Shown: positions 16,745-25,377, numbered from the stretch's first letter. The stretch is DNA of 36,637 nucleotides from Shewanella algicola (GCF_014648035.1 NZ_BMQI01000050.1:1-36637), one strand, 5' to 3'. Translations and numbers: made by a program. Notes: generated by a model not told the origin, from the letters alone.

Positions 16745-17018
16745 TACCATTGCGCATTACTAAGTGACCACTCAGAATGCGTCCAGCGTTTTTTGATTAA
16801 GGCGTCGCTATGTAACCTGAGCTCGGGATAATAAACGCCTTTCAAATAGCGAGAACGCAGAGCAAAAGCGGCTAGGGCATTCCTTTCAGGCGAGTTTTAA
16901 AAGGGCTTACACTGCGTTGCATGACTTCGAAAGAGAATAACTATTCATTCAGTCATTCGCCTTGTTTAAGCCCTTTTACATTCTCGCTGAGAGATCACTT
17001 ACTAACGCGCAATGGTAT
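16744..17018. mobile_element. MITE-like palindromic repeat (Shewanella type)
   Basis: About 275 bases bounded by 24-base terminal inverted repeats matching at 22 of 24 positions (16744-16767 beginning ATACCATTGCGC, and 16995-17018 ending GCGCAATGGTAT). Nested inside are further inverted pairs: AGCGAGAA (16848-16855) with TTCTCGCT (16981-16988), and TAAAAGGGCTTA (16898-16909) with TAAGCCCTTTTA (16967-16978), so the element could fold into a long hairpin. It encodes no transposase. Read in reverse, the left end translates as RWTHSEWSLSNAQWY, which I recall from many short hypothetical proteins in Shewanella, suggesting a high-copy family. A flanking TA is compatible with a 2-base target duplication but is not conclusive. 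Confidence 0.8.
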
Positions 17019-17026
17019 AAAGAGGG

Positions 17027-18439
17027 ATGATGATCAAAAGCCAAATTCTTGATAACAAGACAGCCCGAGGATTACCTTGGGTGGTGGCGATTGCGTTTTT
17101 TATGCAGTCGTTGGATGGCACTATTCTCAATACCGCCTTGCCCGCAATGGCCCGTGACCTAAATGAAGACCCGCTGCGCATGCAAGGGGTTATTATTGCC
17201 TACATGCTTACGGTGGCATTGTTAATCCCTGCATCAGGCTGGATAGCCGATCGCTTTGGCACCAAAAAGATCTTTTTTAGTGCGATTGTATTGTTTAGTT
17301 TCGGCTCCTTGCTGTGTGCATTATCTAACTCACTTGATATGTTGATAGGTGCGCGAGTAGTTCAAGGACTCGGCGGCGCATTAATGTTGCCGGTAGGGCG
17401 CTTGGTGGTGCTACGAGCTTACCCGCGATCTGAGCTTGTGCGGATTATGGGCTTTATTACAATTCCAGGTTTACTCGGCCCATTGATTGGCCCAACTATG
17501 GGCGGCTGGATGGTGCAATACTTAACCTGGCATTGGATATTTTTAATTAACCTGCCAGTTGGACTCGTAGGATGTTATGCCGCCTTTAAGTTTATCCCCG
17601 ACTTACGTGGTAAACAAAAATCGCGTTTTGACAGCCTAGGTTTTGTATTATTTGGCGCGGCGATGCTGCTCATCACCATTGCCATGGAAGGGTTAGGTGA
17701 GCTGCATTTACCTCATTTACGGGTAATGTTGCTGCTATTTGCTGGCATGGCATGTTTGATTGCTTATTGGCTGCGAGCAGGGCGTGTCGCCAATCCATTA
17801 TTTTCACCTTCTTTATTCAATACCAGAACATTTGCGATAGGGTTATTTGGCAATCTTTTTGCAAGGCTGGGTAGCGGTGCATTGCCTTTTTTAGTGCCAT
17901 TATTATTGCAAGTGGCTTTGGGTTACTCACCGTCTCAAGCTGGGATGAGCATGTTACCTTTGGCCGCTGCAGCCATTTTGGCTAAGTCGTTAGCTCGACC
18001 AATTATAGACCGCTTAGGTTATCGATTGGTGCTCACCGCAAACACACTCGCATTGGGTATTATGTTGGCCAGTATTGGCCTAGTGAGCGAGCAAACACCA
18101 TATTGGTTGCTGCTGGCTTTATTGGCCATTTTAGGCGCGATTAACTCACTGCAATTCACTGCGATGAATGCGGTAACACTGATTGATTTAGATGATGAAA
18201 ATGCCAGTAGCGGCAATAGCTTATTGTCAGTAGTCGGGCAGTTATCGTTAAGCTTGGGGGTTGCATGTGCTGGCGCGTTGCTCGGCGGCTTTAGTGCCGA
18301 TGTTGGTAACGCTACACAAGCGACTGTGTTGAGTGCATTTCAGCTGACTTTTTTAAGCGTTGGTGTGATGACCATATTTGCTGCAGCGATCTTTTCCCTG
18401 TTATCAGAACATGATGGCCGGATGATGGTTCAAGACTAA
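17027..18439 (+). CDS. mdtD: MFS multidrug efflux transporter, DHA2 (14-TMS) family, MdtD-like
   Basis: 470-residue inner-membrane transporter, close in length and pattern to E. coli MdtD (471). The N-terminal FMQSLDGTILNTALPAMARD, the motif-A loop GWIADRFGTKKIFFSAIVLF, and the motif-C region GLLGPLIGPTMGGWMVQYL with WHWIFLINLPVG are diagnostic of the DHA2 (EmrB/QacA/MdtD) group. In E. coli mdtD follows mdtABC, but no RND pump is near here. The SD-like AAGAGGG abuts the first of two ATGs (17027, 17030) and lies immediately outside the MITE, whose insertion therefore leaves fewer than ten bases of native upstream DNA. Substrate unknown. Confidence 0.9.
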   Translation: MMIKSQILDNKTARGLPWVVAIAFFMQSLDGTILNTALPAMARDLNEDPLRMQGVIIAYMLTVALLIPASGWIADRFGTKKIFFSAIVLFSFGSLLCALSNSLDMLIGARVVQGLGGALMLPVGRLVVLRAYPRSELVRIMGFITIPGLLGPLIGPTMGGWMVQYLTWHWIFLINLPVGLVGCYAAFKFIPDLRGKQKSRFDSLGFVLFGAAMLLITIAMEGLGELHLPHLRVMLLLFAGMACLIAYWLRAGRVANPLFSPSLFNTRTFAIGLFGNLFARLGSGALPFLVPLLLQVALGYSPSQAGMSMLPLAAAAILAKSLARPIIDRLGYRLVLTANTLALGIMLASIGLVSEQTPYWLLLALLAILGAINSLQFTAMNAVTLIDLDDENASSGNSLLSVVGQLSLSLGVACAGALLGGFSADVGNATQATVLSAFQLTFLSVGVMTIFAAAIFSLLSEHDGRMMVQD

Positions 18440-18576
18440 AATGCACTTACCATTAGCTTAGCTCAACCTTGATGATTAATTAAGCATTTTTGTGCAGTTA
18501 TGCACACTCTTTACCTTTAAAGGGGTTAAAATATAAACATAAGTCTCGGTTTTTTTATATCACTAAGGAGTGGGGT

Positions 18577-18957
18577 ATGAGTATTAAAAAACATGGTTTG
18601 TCGATTGGCATAAACCGTATCGAGAATGTTTTCTTTGTGACACTTAAAGCCGTGGGAACCCTAACCCATGAGGATTATCTGGTGATTACGCCAATGCTTG
18701 AAGGCGCGCTTAGCCAAGTCGAACAACCCAAAATCAGTTTGTTATTGGATGCTACTGAGCTTGAGGGTTGGGATTTACGTGCCGCCTGGGATGATTTAAA
18801 GCTGGGATTAAAGCATCAGTCTGAATTTGAACGTGTAGCCATATGGGGCAATAAAGGCTGGTATGAATGGGCTGCAAAAATGGGCAGTTGGTTTATTTCT
18901 GGTGAAATGAAGTATTTTGAAGAGCAAAGCGATGCGCTGAAATGGTTACGCTATTAA
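18577..18957 (+). CDS. SpoIIAA-like (STAS-fold) protein
   Basis: 126-residue protein of the SpoIIAA-like family (PF11964 type), with alternating strands and helices: FFVTLKAVGTLTHEDYLVIT, ISLLLDATELEGWDLRAAWD, RVAIWGNKGWYEWAAKMGSW and the C-terminal EMKYFEEQSDALKWL. Related proteins resemble anti-sigma-factor antagonists or lipid-binding CRAL-TRIO domains, but the biochemical role is unknown. The start at 18577 is fixed by AAGGAG at 18565-18570; a longer in-frame extension to 18490 has no SD and is not family-like. Followed by a strong terminator. Confidence 0.88.
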   Translation: MSIKKHGLSIGINRIENVFFVTLKAVGTLTHEDYLVITPMLEGALSQVEQPKISLLLDATELEGWDLRAAWDDLKLGLKHQSEFERVAIWGNKGWYEWAAKMGSWFISGEMKYFEEQSDALKWLRY

Positions 18958-18977
18958 CCCTAAGTTGCCTTAAAAAC

Positions 18978-19009
18978 AAAAAACCTAGCATACTTCGCTA
19001 GGTTTTTTT
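18978..19009. terminator. Bidirectional Rho-independent terminator
   Basis: AAAAAACCTAGC / GCTAGGTTTTTT around a 7-base loop, A-tract and T-tract on opposite sides. Serves the SpoIIAA-like gene and the convergent YjfB-like gene. Confidence 0.92.
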
Positions 19010-19022
19010 ATGCATCATGTTG

Positions 19023-19214
19023 CTATGCCGTGGTATTAATATTATGGCCGCTATTACCGACAGGTTGTGGTGCTGGCGCTGCGGCTTCAATAAGCTGTAG
19101 TGCCATTTGACCTTCTGCCTCTTGCTGGTCTTTTGCCATCACAGCCACTTTTAAGCTGTTTCCTGAATCAATCGTCGTTGGCATCGAAGATGGTGCATTC
19201 ACACTGATAGTCAT
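19023..19214 (-). CDS. YjfB-like putative motility-associated small protein
   Basis: 63-residue protein opening MTISVNAPSSMPTTIDSGNS, with a central helix AVMAKDQQEAEGQMALQLIE and ending PVGNSGHNINTTA. The E/Q-rich helix and the G-x-NINTTA tail resemble the small YjfB family labelled as putative motility proteins; experimental evidence for that role is thin. GAGGGG precedes the ATG at 19214 by a few bases, a strong SD for so short a frame. It is divergent from ohrR, with 164 bases between their starts. No signal peptide or membrane segment is visible. Confidence 0.7.
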   Translation of the reverse strand: MTISVNAPSSMPTTIDSGNSLKVAVMAKDQQEAEGQMALQLIEAAAPAPQPVGNSGHNINTTA

Positions 19215-19293
19215 GTTTTCCCCTCAGATTCATATGATGTTTAGTTATCGGCTTTTGTCGTAACAACTTGAGTAAAATATCATAACCAATATA

Positions 19294-19307
19294 GATTGCG
19301 CACAATC
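19294..19307. promoter_or_regulatory. Inverted repeat between the YjfB-like gene and ohrR
   Basis: GATTG-CGCA-CAATC lies about 70 bases before the ohrR start in an AT-rich divergent promoter region. It could be an operator for the MarR-type protein encoded next to it, but does not obviously match a known OhrR site. Confidence 0.25.
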
Positions 19308-19378
19308 AACATGTGTTACAATACGAACATTGATTAAATGATGTGTTGCGACTTTTATTTATTAATTGAGTATAGCCT

Positions 19379-19870
19379 ATGACTACTAACACCCCCATGG
19401 TAAGCGGATCAAAAACTGCCCAGAATCCATTAGCACTTGAAAACCAAGTTTGTTTCTCACTATATAGTGCGACCAATGCCATGATCCGCGCCTATAGACC
19501 GCTACTTGAGGAACTGTCACTCACTTACCCGCAATATTTAGTCATGATGGTGCTTTGGCAAGAGCCAGGTATTAGCGTGAAAACTTTAGGTGAAAAGCTC
19601 CATCTTGATTCTGGTACGTTAACACCATTACTTAAACGCCTAGAGGCCAAAGAGTTAGTCAGCCGTGGGCGCAGTGAATTAGATGAGCGCGTACGAGTAT
19701 TGCACGTGACCGAAGCAGGACGTGAATTACATCACCAAGCGTTAGCGGTTCCAGAGCAAATGCGCTGTAAAGTGGGCGGAACGCTTGACGATCTCGCTCA
19801 ACTTAAACAATTGTGCGATCAGGCATATGCCATGCTGAATTCTGGCGAGGCGACAAGTTGTGAAGTGTGA
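19379..19870 (+). CDS. ohrR: OhrR-type MarR-family organic-peroxide sensor, two-cysteine class
   Basis: 163-residue winged-helix repressor. The OhrR signature is clear: LENQVCFSLYSATNAMIRAY with the peroxidatic Cys25, then LTYPQYLVMMVLWQEPGISV and LDSGTLTPLLKRLEAKELVS (recognition helix), DERVRVLHVTEAG wing. A second cysteine at residue 130 (EQMRCKVGG) is exactly 105 residues after Cys25, the same spacing as the C22-C127 disulfide pair of Xanthomonas OhrR, so this should be a two-Cys sensor that inactivates by disulfide formation. The peroxidase gene ohr, its usual neighbour and target, is not in this window; instead the frame overlaps rlmC by 11 bases. Confidence 0.88.
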   Translation: MTTNTPMVSGSKTAQNPLALENQVCFSLYSATNAMIRAYRPLLEELSLTYPQYLVMMVLWQEPGISVKTLGEKLHLDSGTLTPLLKRLEAKELVSRGRSELDERVRVLHVTEAGRELHHQALAVPEQMRCKVGGTLDDLAQLKQLCDQAYAMLNSGEATSCEV

Positions 19871-20993
19871 CTATTTTCAACGTGGTGATTGTTTATCATG
19901 TCGTAATATTGAGCAACCAATGGCGCAGCAAATTGCCAATAAACAACAGCAACTTGTTGAGTTATTTGCCAAGCTCAATGTCGATAAATGGTTACCACCG
20001 GTATTAAGTGCTGAGTCTGGTTTTCGCAATAAAGCCAAAATGGTGGTGTTAGGCGCGGCGCACCAACCTATTTTAGGTTTGGTTAACCCACAAGGTGAGG
20101 CGGTTAGCTTATGTGATTGCAGCCTGTATCCACATGATACGCAAATACTGCTGCATCGATTAGAGCGTTTTGTGCAGCAAGCCGGTTTACCGCCCTATCG
20201 TGTCGACAAAGCCAAAGGCGAATTGAAATACATCTTACTGACTCGTAGCCAAAAGCACGGCCAGTTTATGTTGCGTTTTGTGCTTCGTAGTGAACAAGCT
20301 ATTGCTCGGATCGAACGCGAATTGCCCCAGCTATTGCTGGAGTTTCCTGCTATAGCGTTAGTGTCTGTCAACATACAACCTGTACACATGGCGATATTGG
20401 AAGGCGAGCAAGAAATATTTTTAACAGAGGTAACTCGTTTAGAAGAGCAATTTAATCATGTGCCGCTGTTTATTCGCCCTAAAAGCTTTTTTCAGACCAA
20501 TCCAGAGGTGGCTGCCAAATTATATCAAACCGCTCGCGAGTGGGTGGCAGCGTTTAACCCTAGTTACATTTGGGATTTATTTTGCGGCGTAGGGGGCTTT
20601 GGTCTGCATTGTGCCGATAAACACATACGTCTAACGGGTATTGAGATTGAAGCGGAAGCGATTGAATGCGCTAAACTATCAGCTGAAAAGCTAGGGCTAA
20701 CCAATGTCGATTTTAGTGCGCTGGACTCAACAACATTTGCCCAAGGTCAAGCCGAGCAAGACAAGCCGGATTTGATTATTGTTAATCCACCACGTCGAGG
20801 ATTAGGTGAGGCATTGTGTCAATCGTTGAGTTTATTTGCGCCCAAAGCTATTGTGTATTCTAGTTGTAATCCTCACACGTTAGTGAGCGATTTGGCGAGT
20901 ATTGAAGGCTATCAAATCACCAAAGTGCAATTATTTGATATGTTTGCGCATACTGACCATTTCGAAGTATTAGTGATGCTAGAAAGACGCTAA
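19860..20993 (+). CDS. rlmC: 23S rRNA (uracil-747-C5)-methyltransferase RlmC
   Basis: 377-residue SAM-dependent RNA m5U methyltransferase. An N-terminal cysteine cluster for a 4Fe-4S centre is visible: C3, C11, C14 (MKCDYFQRGDCLSC) plus a cysteine in LCDCSLY near residue 87. The SAM site DLFCGVGGFGLHCADK, the catalytic NPPRRGLG loop and the nucleophile Cys in YSSCNPHTL follow. The very short N-terminus without a TRAM domain separates RlmC from RlmD. Translation starts at the GTG at 19860, 11 bases inside ohrR, which suggests translational coupling; GAGG lies upstream. Confidence 0.95.
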   Translation: MKCDYFQRGDCLSCRNIEQPMAQQIANKQQQLVELFAKLNVDKWLPPVLSAESGFRNKAKMVVLGAAHQPILGLVNPQGEAVSLCDCSLYPHDTQILLHRLERFVQQAGLPPYRVDKAKGELKYILLTRSQKHGQFMLRFVLRSEQAIARIERELPQLLLEFPAIALVSVNIQPVHMAILEGEQEIFLTEVTRLEEQFNHVPLFIRPKSFFQTNPEVAAKLYQTAREWVAAFNPSYIWDLFCGVGGFGLHCADKHIRLTGIEIEAEAIECAKLSAEKLGLTNVDFSALDSTTFAQGQAEQDKPDLIIVNPPRRGLGEALCQSLSLFAPKAIVYSSCNPHTLVSDLASIEGYQITKVQLFDMFAHTDHFEVLVMLERR

Positions 20994-21017
20994 GCTAGCA
21001 GTGGCGTGTTCATGAAA

Positions 21018-21035
21018 TTGTCATTTAAATGTCAT
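21018..21035 (+). promoter_or_regulatory. PhoB-box-like repeat upstream of chrA
   Basis: TTGTCAT-TTAA-ATGTCAT: two heptamers, each matching CTGTCAT at 6 of 7, spaced by four A/T bases, i.e. the 11-base periodicity of a PhoB box. A TACAAT -10-like hexamer (21051-21056) follows 15 bases later, giving a leader of only about eight bases that contains the SD AGGA. No -35 is evident, which fits an activated promoter. Regulation of a chromate transporter by PhoB would be unexpected, so treat as a hypothesis. Confidence 0.45.
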
Positions 21036-21070
21036 AAAATTGCTTATCAGTACAATAAGGGTTCAGGACT

Positions 21071-22222
21071 ATGTGGCAAATCTTCAGTCGTTTTTTAGCA
21101 TTAGGTTTAATCAGTTTTGGCGGTCCTGCAGCGCATATTGGTTATTTTAGAAAAGCATTTGTTGATGATTTACAATGGCTAGATGGTAAGCAATACGCCA
21201 GCTTTGTTGCTTTAAGCCAATTTATGCCAGGTCCGGGCTCAAGCCAAGTCGGCTTTGCTATTGGCTACCATAAAGGTGGTTTACTGGGCGGGCTCGCAGC
21301 GTTTTTAGGTTTTACCTTACCGTCATTTCTCTTGTTGTTTTTGTTTGCGGTAACCAGCGCGCAATGGTTAGATAACAGTGCCGTGCAGGGCATTATTCAT
21401 GGTTTAAAATTGTTGGCTGTTGTGGTGGTTGCCGATGCCACGTTATCAATGTTTAATCAGTTTTGTCAGCGTAAAACCGCTAAGGTGCTAATGGCCGTAA
21501 CCGCGGTTGTTATCGTAATCATGCCGTCGATGTTAACTCAAATAGCCGTGCTTATTGTTGCCGCCATTGCTGGAGTGATCTTGTTGACACGTGGTGAAAA
21601 CATGACCCCAGAGACTCCTCCTATCTCCCTTGATTATCGCTGGTTGGCCATATTTATATTTGGCTTAGTGGGGTCACTGTATTTAATCGGCCATGATGAT
21701 AGCTTAGGGCAAATTTTTGCCCAGTTTTATCAGGTCGGTAGCTTGGTTTTTGGTGGTGGTCATGTGGTGCTGCCATTACTTGAAGCAAGCGTTGGCGCCT
21801 ACATTACTCCCGACCGATTTTTAACCGGTTATGCACTTGCGCAAGCTATCCCTGGGCCAATGTTCACCTTAGCAACATTCTTAGGGGCAGATTTATGGTT
21901 AGAGTCTCCCATACTGGGTGCCATTGTGGCGACCTTAGCCATTTTCTTACCGGGATTTTTACTGATGCTAGTGGGGTTAAAAAGTTGGCACACGATTAGC
22001 CAGCGCCCTCATATTGCCGGTGCGTTAGCCGGAGTCAATGCTGCCGTTGTGGGGTTATTACTTGCAGCGCTTTATCAACCGGTATTTACCAGTGCCGTGA
22101 TTATGCCGCTCGATATGGCAATGGTGATTGTAGGCTTTAGTGTATTGAAAATTTTTAAACCGAGTATTGTGTGGTTAGTACTAGGATTTGCCGTTATCGG
22201 AGCTGCACTTACTTTGCTTTAG
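21071..22222 (+). CDS. chrA: Chromate transporter ChrA (long-chain, two CHR domains)
   Basis: 383-residue inner-membrane protein of the CHR family, which exports chromate using the membrane potential. Each half carries the domain signature: SFGGPAAHIGYFRKAFV with ALSQFMPGPGSSQVGFAIGY in the N-terminal half, and VFGGGHVVLPLLEASVGAY with ALAQAIPGPMFTLATFLG in the C-terminal half. AGGA lies five bases upstream of the ATG. Some CHR-family members have other anion substrates, and no chrB or other chromate-resistance gene is nearby, so the physiological role in this organism is open. The PhoB-like box upstream raises the possibility of a phosphate-linked role. Confidence 0.92.
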   Translation: MWQIFSRFLALGLISFGGPAAHIGYFRKAFVDDLQWLDGKQYASFVALSQFMPGPGSSQVGFAIGYHKGGLLGGLAAFLGFTLPSFLLLFLFAVTSAQWLDNSAVQGIIHGLKLLAVVVVADATLSMFNQFCQRKTAKVLMAVTAVVIVIMPSMLTQIAVLIVAAIAGVILLTRGENMTPETPPISLDYRWLAIFIFGLVGSLYLIGHDDSLGQIFAQFYQVGSLVFGGGHVVLPLLEASVGAYITPDRFLTGYALAQAIPGPMFTLATFLGADLWLESPILGAIVATLAIFLPGFLLMLVGLKSWHTISQRPHIAGALAGVNAAVVGLLLAALYQPVFTSAVIMPLDMAMVIVGFSVLKIFKPSIVWLVLGFAVIGAALTLL

Positions 22223-22341
22223 CTGTTGTTTATTTTTTATGTTTTTTTGCGATGTATTTCACTTTATTTGCTGAGAATGTTTGGTTACAAATCATAAACA
22301 TCTATACTTAATTTACAATTACATTACGAGTTGATTCAACT

Positions 22342-24006
22342 ATGCTGAAATCATCCTTACGCAATAAACTGTTGGGGTTGTCGCTCATCCCTTTATCGCT
22401 AATTTTAGCGGTATTACTGAGTCTGTTTTATGTTAATGAGGGCACCTCGTTAAAAAATGATATTGCTCAATTTCGCGACGAATTAATAGCAGAAAGAAAG
22501 AATCAACTTGCTGAAGCAACTGAAATTGCCCAAGGCGTAGTTGAACATCAACTTTCGCTCGGAAGCGATGGTAATGTAAACCAGGCCTTACGCGATTTAC
22601 GCTTTGGTAGTGCTGGTTATTTCTATATATATGACACTGCTGGGGTCAACATTTTCCATGCGACCATCCCTGATTTAGAAGGGCAAAACAAAATTGATAT
22701 GGCTGACCCTAACGGCACTAAAATTATTGTCGGGTTATTAAATGCGGCTAAATCTGGCGACGGTATTTTTTCATATTATTATCAAAAGCCCGGCTCAGAT
22801 AAGTTAATCGAAAAACTAGGCTATGCCGTTATGGTGCCTAATACCAACTGGATGTTAGGTACTGGGGCCTATATTGATGATATCGAGCAATCTATAGCCA
22901 AGTTTCACGATGAAAAAGCAGAGCGCATGAACACTAAAGCGTTAATGTTTTTAATGATGGCGCTTGGCTTAACCGGCATTACCGCATTTGTAGTGATCAT
23001 TATGGCGCACAAGTTAGTTGTACCGATCCAAAATATGGCAAATTCACTTAATGATATTGCCAAAGGTGAAGGTGACTTAACCAAACGTTTAGATGTGGCT
23101 AGCGAAGATGAAATTGGCCAGCTAGGCAGTGCGTTTAATTTATTTGTTGATAAGCTGCAAACCATTATTGGCGATGTCGCTGGTGCGACTGAAAAAGTCA
23201 AACACGGTGCTCAGAGTATCAGTGGCCAAACCGCGTCAATGACCGAACAGCTTTACAGCCACAATAATGAAATTGACCAAATTGTTACCGCCATTACTGA
23301 GATGTCAGCCACCGCAAATGATGTGGCGCACAATACCAGTATGGTTGCCGATGCAACGCATACCGCCTCAGGTGATGTTACTAAAGCGCAAGAGTGTGTT
23401 GATACTTCACTAACGGAAGTGTCTAACTTAATGAAACAAATTGATAATGCCGCTGAGGATGTTAAATCGTTAAGTGAGCAATCACAAAAAATCAATTCTG
23501 TGTTAAGTGTGATTGGCGGCATCGCTGAACAAACTAACTTATTGGCGTTAAACGCAGCCATTGAAGCGGCCCGTGCAGGTGAGCAAGGACGTGGATTTGC
23601 GGTGGTGGCTGATGAAGTGAGAAATCTCGCCAGCCGTACCCAAAGCAGCACGGTAGAAATTAACGATATGCTATCGCAACTGCATAAATTAGTGACTAAA
23701 GCCGTGCAAACCATGCAAGAAAGCCAAACAAGCTGTTTGAGCTCGGTTGAGTCGTCACGTGCAATCTCTGAAAGCCTAGGTGCTGTCACCACTTCAGTTA
23801 CTAGCATTAATGATATGAGTACCCAGATTGCGACTGCAGCAACAGAGCAAAGCTCAGTAACTGAAGAAATTAACCGCAACGTTAACTCAGTGCAAGAAAT
23901 CGTTAACTCGTTATTAGCCGCCAGCCAAGATGCGTCGGGTGCTTGTAAAGATGTCGCTAACGAAGGGCAAACCCTCGCTAAGTTGGTGGGCCAGTTCAAA
24001 ATCTAA
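22342..24006 (+). CDS. Methyl-accepting chemotaxis protein with single-Cache sensor
   Basis: 554-residue membrane chemoreceptor. TM1 is about residues 8-28 (LLGLSLIPLSLILAVLLSLF). A periplasmic sCache_2 domain (about 35-195) contains FGSAGYFYIYDTAGVNIFHA and PDLEGQNKIDMADPNG, the typical single-Cache strand pattern. TM2 is about 200-225, a HAMP domain follows (PIQNMANSLNDIAKGEGDLT), and the cytoplasmic signalling hairpin has the conserved tip EQTNLLALNAAIEAARAGEQ with GRGFAVVADEVRNLA. It signals to CheA/CheW. No C-terminal CheR pentapeptide is present. Ligand unknown; sCache_2 domains often sense small organic acids. Monocistronic, with a strong terminator. Confidence 0.95.
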   Translation: MLKSSLRNKLLGLSLIPLSLILAVLLSLFYVNEGTSLKNDIAQFRDELIAERKNQLAEATEIAQGVVEHQLSLGSDGNVNQALRDLRFGSAGYFYIYDTAGVNIFHATIPDLEGQNKIDMADPNGTKIIVGLLNAAKSGDGIFSYYYQKPGSDKLIEKLGYAVMVPNTNWMLGTGAYIDDIEQSIAKFHDEKAERMNTKALMFLMMALGLTGITAFVVIIMAHKLVVPIQNMANSLNDIAKGEGDLTKRLDVASEDEIGQLGSAFNLFVDKLQTIIGDVAGATEKVKHGAQSISGQTASMTEQLYSHNNEIDQIVTAITEMSATANDVAHNTSMVADATHTASGDVTKAQECVDTSLTEVSNLMKQIDNAAEDVKSLSEQSQKINSVLSVIGGIAEQTNLLALNAAIEAARAGEQGRGFAVVADEVRNLASRTQSSTVEINDMLSQLHKLVTKAVQTMQESQTSCLSSVESSRAISESLGAVTTSVTSINDMSTQIATAATEQSSVTEEINRNVNSVQEIVNSLLAASQDASGACKDVANEGQTLAKLVGQFKI

Positions 24007-24037
24007 TGTACTAATTAACGCGGTTTACGCCTTATAG

Positions 24038-24068
24038 AAATGAACTCCTAGTGAGTTCATTTTTTTTT
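24038..24068 (+). terminator. Rho-independent terminator after the chemoreceptor
   Basis: AAATGAACTC / GAGTTCATTT, 5-base loop, followed by a run of about nine T. Confidence 0.92.
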
Positions 24069-24221
24069 GCAAAAAGGCATATTGACCGAGTGTTCGCACT
24101 GCTGAAATTTATTCGGCATTAGTTTGTTAATAATCGGCCTTTCGGTCTAGGTTTAGCGCGTATCATGGGGTAAAATGCGCCGTTGCACCTTTTGTTAACT
24201 GCTAATTTAAGTTGAATATTC

Positions 24222-25320
24222 ATGTTTGAAGTTAATCCGGTAAAATTCAAAATCAAAGAGCTTGCTGAACGTACTGAGCTACTTCGGGGGTATCTTTGAC
24301 TACGCTGCTAAAAGTGAGCGTTTAGAAGAAGTCAGTCGAGAACTTGAAAGTTCTGAAGTGTGGAACGTACCTGAACGTGCTCAAGCACTAGGTAAAGAAC
24401 GTGCTGCATTAGAAGCGGTTGTTAAAACCATTGATGATATGGACGCAGGTCTTGAAGACATCGAAGGGTTGCTTGAATTAGCCATCGAAGAAGATGACGA
24501 AGAAACCTTTAACGACGCTTCCGAGGAACTAAAAACCTTAGACTCTCGATTGGCTGACTTAGAATTTCGCCGGATGTTTTCGGGTAAAAATGACGCCTCA
24601 AATTGTTATTTAGATATTCAATCAGGTTCGGGCGGCACGGAAGCGCAAGATTGGGCCAACATGGTATTGCGCATGTATTTGCGTTGGGGCGAAGCCCACG
24701 GCTATAGTCCTGAATTAATGGAAGTCACCGACGGTGACGTTGCGGGTATTAAAGGCGCAACCATTAAGTTTACTGGCGAATACGCTTTTGGCTGGATGCG
24801 CACCGAAACCGGCGTGCATCGTTTAGTGCGTAAGTCACCGTTTGACTCATCGGGCAAGCGTCATACGTCTTTTTGTTCGGTATTTGTTTACCCAGAAATC
24901 GACGATGACATTGAAATTGAGATTAATCCATCTGATTTACGTATTGATACTTACCGCGCCTCGGGTGCAGGTGGGCAGCACGTTAACAAAACGGATTCAG
25001 CGATACGTATTACTCACTTGCCAACCAATACCGTTGTGCAGTGTCAAAACGATCGTTCGCAACATAAAAACCGTGACTCAGCGTTTAAACAATTAAAAGC
25101 TAAGTTATACGAGTTAGAAATGCATAAGCAAAATGCTGACAAACAAGCGGCAGAAGACGCTAAGTCTGACATCGGTTGGGGCAGTCAAATCCGTTCATAC
25201 GTATTAGACGATGCGCGAATTAAAGATTTACGTACAGGGGTTGAGAATCGCAATACTCAATCTGTGTTGGATGGTGATTTAGATAAGTTTATTGAAGCCA
25301 GCCTAAAATCAGGACTTTAA
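24222..25320 (+). CDS. prfB: Peptide chain release factor 2, with programmed +1 frameshift
   Basis: RF2 releases peptides at UGA and UAA. Translation starts at ATG 24222 (MFEVNPVKFKIKELAERTEL) and reaches an in-frame TGA at 24297-24299 after codon 25; a +1 shift on CTT (24294-24296) continues at GAC 24298. The joined product is 365 residues, the same as E. coli RF2. The shift site reads CTT CGG GGG TAT CTT TGA C; E. coli has AGG where this has CGG, so the internal SD-like signal is CGGGGG. The SPF stop-codon reader (RKSPFDSSGKRH) and GGQ catalytic loop (RASGAGGQHVNKT) are intact, with Ala at position 246 (E. coli K-12 has Thr). Reading from the later ATG at 24262 would miss the N-terminus. 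It is followed closely by lysS. Confidence 0.97.
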
Positions 25321-25377
25321 AAAATTAACTTTTTTCGCCATGCATTAAAGTGTGGCGAGTAAACGCGAGAATATAAC

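Noticed and set aside
23253..23999. A 248-codon minus-strand open frame inside the chemoreceptor gene
   Set aside because: It is antisense to the conserved signalling domain, rich in Ser/Thr/Cys with no domain, and has no SD. It reflects codon usage of the real gene.
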